The position numbers and the translations under genes are program-made. Source: Anseranas semipalmata (Eukaryota > Chordata > Aves > Anseriformes > Anseranatidae). From it: 64,000 nucleotides of DNA. Shown one piece after another: positions 62,310 through 64,000 of this stretch; position 1 is the stretch's first letter, and every line of letters starts with the position of its first letter. The stretch is from contig VXAA01000861.1 of assembly GCA_013399115.1 (NCBI GenBank), positions 62,001 through 126,000 of the forward strand. The letters run 5' to 3'. A model generated the notes under the pieces. It was not told the DNA's origin. It ran no database searches and saw only the letters and a program-made list of their open reading frames with translations.

Positions 62310-62625
62310 CATAGAATCACAGAATGGTTAGGGTTGGAAGGGACCTTAAAGACCATCTAGTTCCTATCCCCCTGCCATGGGCAGCAACACCTTCCACTGG
62401 ATGAGGTTGCTCAAAGTCCCATCCAGCCTGGCCTTGAATACTTCCAGGAATGGGGCATCCACAGCTTCTCTGGGCAACCTGTTCCAGTGCCTCACCACCC
62501 TCATAGGAAAGAATTTCTTCCTGATATCTAATCTAAATCTACCCTCTGTTAGTTTAAAATCATTATATTCATTTTGCATTCTGGTGAAGTTTGCCATTGT
62601 CCCTACACTTAGACAACAAAGAGTT
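62310..62625 (-). mobile_element. CR1 LINE fragment with ORF2 C-terminus
   Basis: The longest CR1 copy here. Reading the minus strand, 62597-62364 is open and encodes the end of CR1 ORF2 (FRLDIRKKFF, VVRHWNRLPREAVDAP, FLEVFKARLDG, ending PMAGG and stop TAG). The CR1 3' UTR and a terminal ATTCTATG-type end at 62310 follow. 5'-truncated; the catalytic reverse-transcriptase domain is absent, so it is not autonomous. Confidence 0.93.
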
Positions 62626-64000
62626 CACCAGACTATATTATAATTCATATGCATAAGTATAAAGTCATCTTCCTGTCATTTGCTATCACCCAGTGTTTAA
62701 GCACTCCACACATCACTGATGACAAATAACCTGCAATTGTTCATCTTTGTTCCCTAGGGTGCGTTCCTTGACAATGGGATGACTCAACTCAGTAATGTTG
62801 ACTAGATGAACACATGATTTCGCAATAAAATAATCAGTCACTTTTTTTAAAAAGGGCAAATCTATGCAGCCACTCGGAAGAAAAAAGCAAAGTGCTGCCT
62901 AAAATTCCTTTTATTTACAGTGGGAAATGAAGCATGAGTAAGATGATTAGAACTGTAATTAAACAACAGAATCAAATCCACAGATATGCACAACATAAAG
63001 AATGAGGCTCTCAGAGAAACCATGTAGAACAATCCTAAAGTACTTTTTCCTCTGTAAGCCCTAGAGACATCCTTCCTTAATTTGATCTCCAAGAGGAAGC
63101 CATTTCCAAAACCCTCTCTGTTTACCCTTGAATAAAAGCTGGGCCAGAGGAAAAGGTCTAGCTAATTTTCCCACCTAAAGAGATACTGCATCTAGAGTGC
63201 ATACATAGATACTGAAATTTGAGCTTCATTACAAATGGGAAAAAACAATTTTCTAAGTATGGCAGGGCAAAACCCCAGAGGAGATTCTGTCTGCAGCCAA
63301 GTAAAGCTTGAGTTTGGCTCCAGTCCTGAATTATATCCGTTTCTATAATTTGCCAAGCACCATCTCCATTCTCCAGATGCTGCCAACATCCTAACATCAT
63401 ACTGCATTTAAGTACCATCCCTGCTCCCCTTCCCTGTATTATGCAGTTCTTGGCATGTTTTCAATAGCTTTCCTAAAGCCACATCCAAATTCACTTTGAT
63501 AGGTTTCAATAGCTTGCTGAGAGGCAGATAATCCACCCTTTGTCACTGTGGATTGAGTCCTGTCTCAAAAAAAGAACAACTCCATTTCATCAAAGAAAAA
63601 TAGCAACGAATAAATTTGCCACTGCTAACAGGCTTGACTGGGTCAGAGCTTTGTGTACTGGAACAAAGAGCTTTAAGACCCCGAAACATGTTAGTATTGC
63701 AAAGAATATTCTACTCAGCCATACATATTTTAATGCACAAGATCACTTCTATTTTCTTAGATCATATGTCTTATACCAGAGGAAAAGTACCTGCCAGATA
63801 CCTATAAAGTACCTGCTCTGCTTTGGATCTAATTCAACATCATCACTTTATTTTGACTATATAAGAGGTCTCAATGCTTTTTTTGCCCCTATGTTTCCAG
63901 ATGTAGCAAGACAGACAGCCAAATTCAGTCCTTAGCTAACCTAGCGCAATGTCAAGAGGAAGACACCCATTCCCAGCTCTCAGACATTGATTCATTCATG

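Larger units (their letters stand above)
46519..64000. other. Intergenic region upstream of the Shisa-like gene
   Basis: About 17 kb. The first kilobase (46519-47500) is the distal promoter area of the Shisa-like gene; a GATAAAA box on the minus strand near 46610 could mark an alternative core promoter. The rest holds two CR1 copies, ancient repeat relics, a minisatellite and the symmetrical elements listed separately. No protein gene is supported; the 131-codon open frame at 63540-63935 has no recognisable content. Confidence 0.6.

Noticed and set aside
62364..62597. 77-codon minus-strand open frame with protein-like sequence
   Set aside because: It is real coding ancestry but belongs to the CR1 ORF2 C-terminus, so it is annotated as part of the mobile element rather than as a host gene.
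63540..63935. 131-codon plus-strand open frame near the right edge
   Set aside because: AT-rich random-looking peptide with no motif; could only be revived by transcript evidence.

Overview
The window reads as nuclear DNA of a bird. It contains several 5'-truncated CR1 retrotransposon copies carrying the avian CR1 3' end, one of which (62310-62625) still encodes the C-terminus of the CR1 reverse-transcriptase ORF. It also has long introns, sparse coding content, a CpG-island promoter, ancient amniote-type repeat relics and a 16-base assembly gap. The species cannot be told from the sequence. I found no rRNA, tRNA, CRISPR array or prokaryotic operon.

Layout. (1) 366-16698, minus strand: a complete spliced gene with a CpG-island promoter, a non-coding first exon and five coding exons (14474-14225, 12013-11888, 4962-4742, 2463-2311, 835-704). 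All splice phases agree and the joined CDS is 882 nt (293 aa). The protein has an acidic/serine-rich N-terminus, a short conserved-looking central segment, a CxxC followed by a lysine-rich helix, and a final LxxIGE...LSxDPRxxWxRL-like block. From memory this matches the uncharacterised vertebrate C8orf48 family, which could not be checked here. (2) 16500-16980: the CpG island, with a possible divergent plus-strand transcript (strong candidate exon 17091-17161). (3) 17162-44289: about 27 kb of intergenic or undetected non-coding sequence with one CR1 fragment, faint ancient repeats, small palindromes and microsatellites. (4) 44306-46483, minus strand: a complete two-exon Shisa-family gene (221 aa; signal peptide, eight-cysteine Shisa domain, one membrane segment, short serine-rich tail) that is closest by eye to SHISA2/SHISA3 but clearly diverged. 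(5) 46519-64000: about 17 kb with no supported protein gene, two CR1 copies, ancient repeat relics, a 60-bp T-tract minisatellite, and two notable regulatory-looking elements. These are a tandem pair of perfect SOX-OCT composite sites (60449-60483) and a 27-bp palindrome (61845-61871).

The two genes share a strand but are separated by about 28 kb and show no functional link. I saw no undescribed multi-gene system. The most interesting items are the divergent Shisa paralogue and the small symmetrical or duplicated non-coding elements. Exon calls rest on splice consensus, phase agreement and protein plausibility; no alignment or expression data were available.
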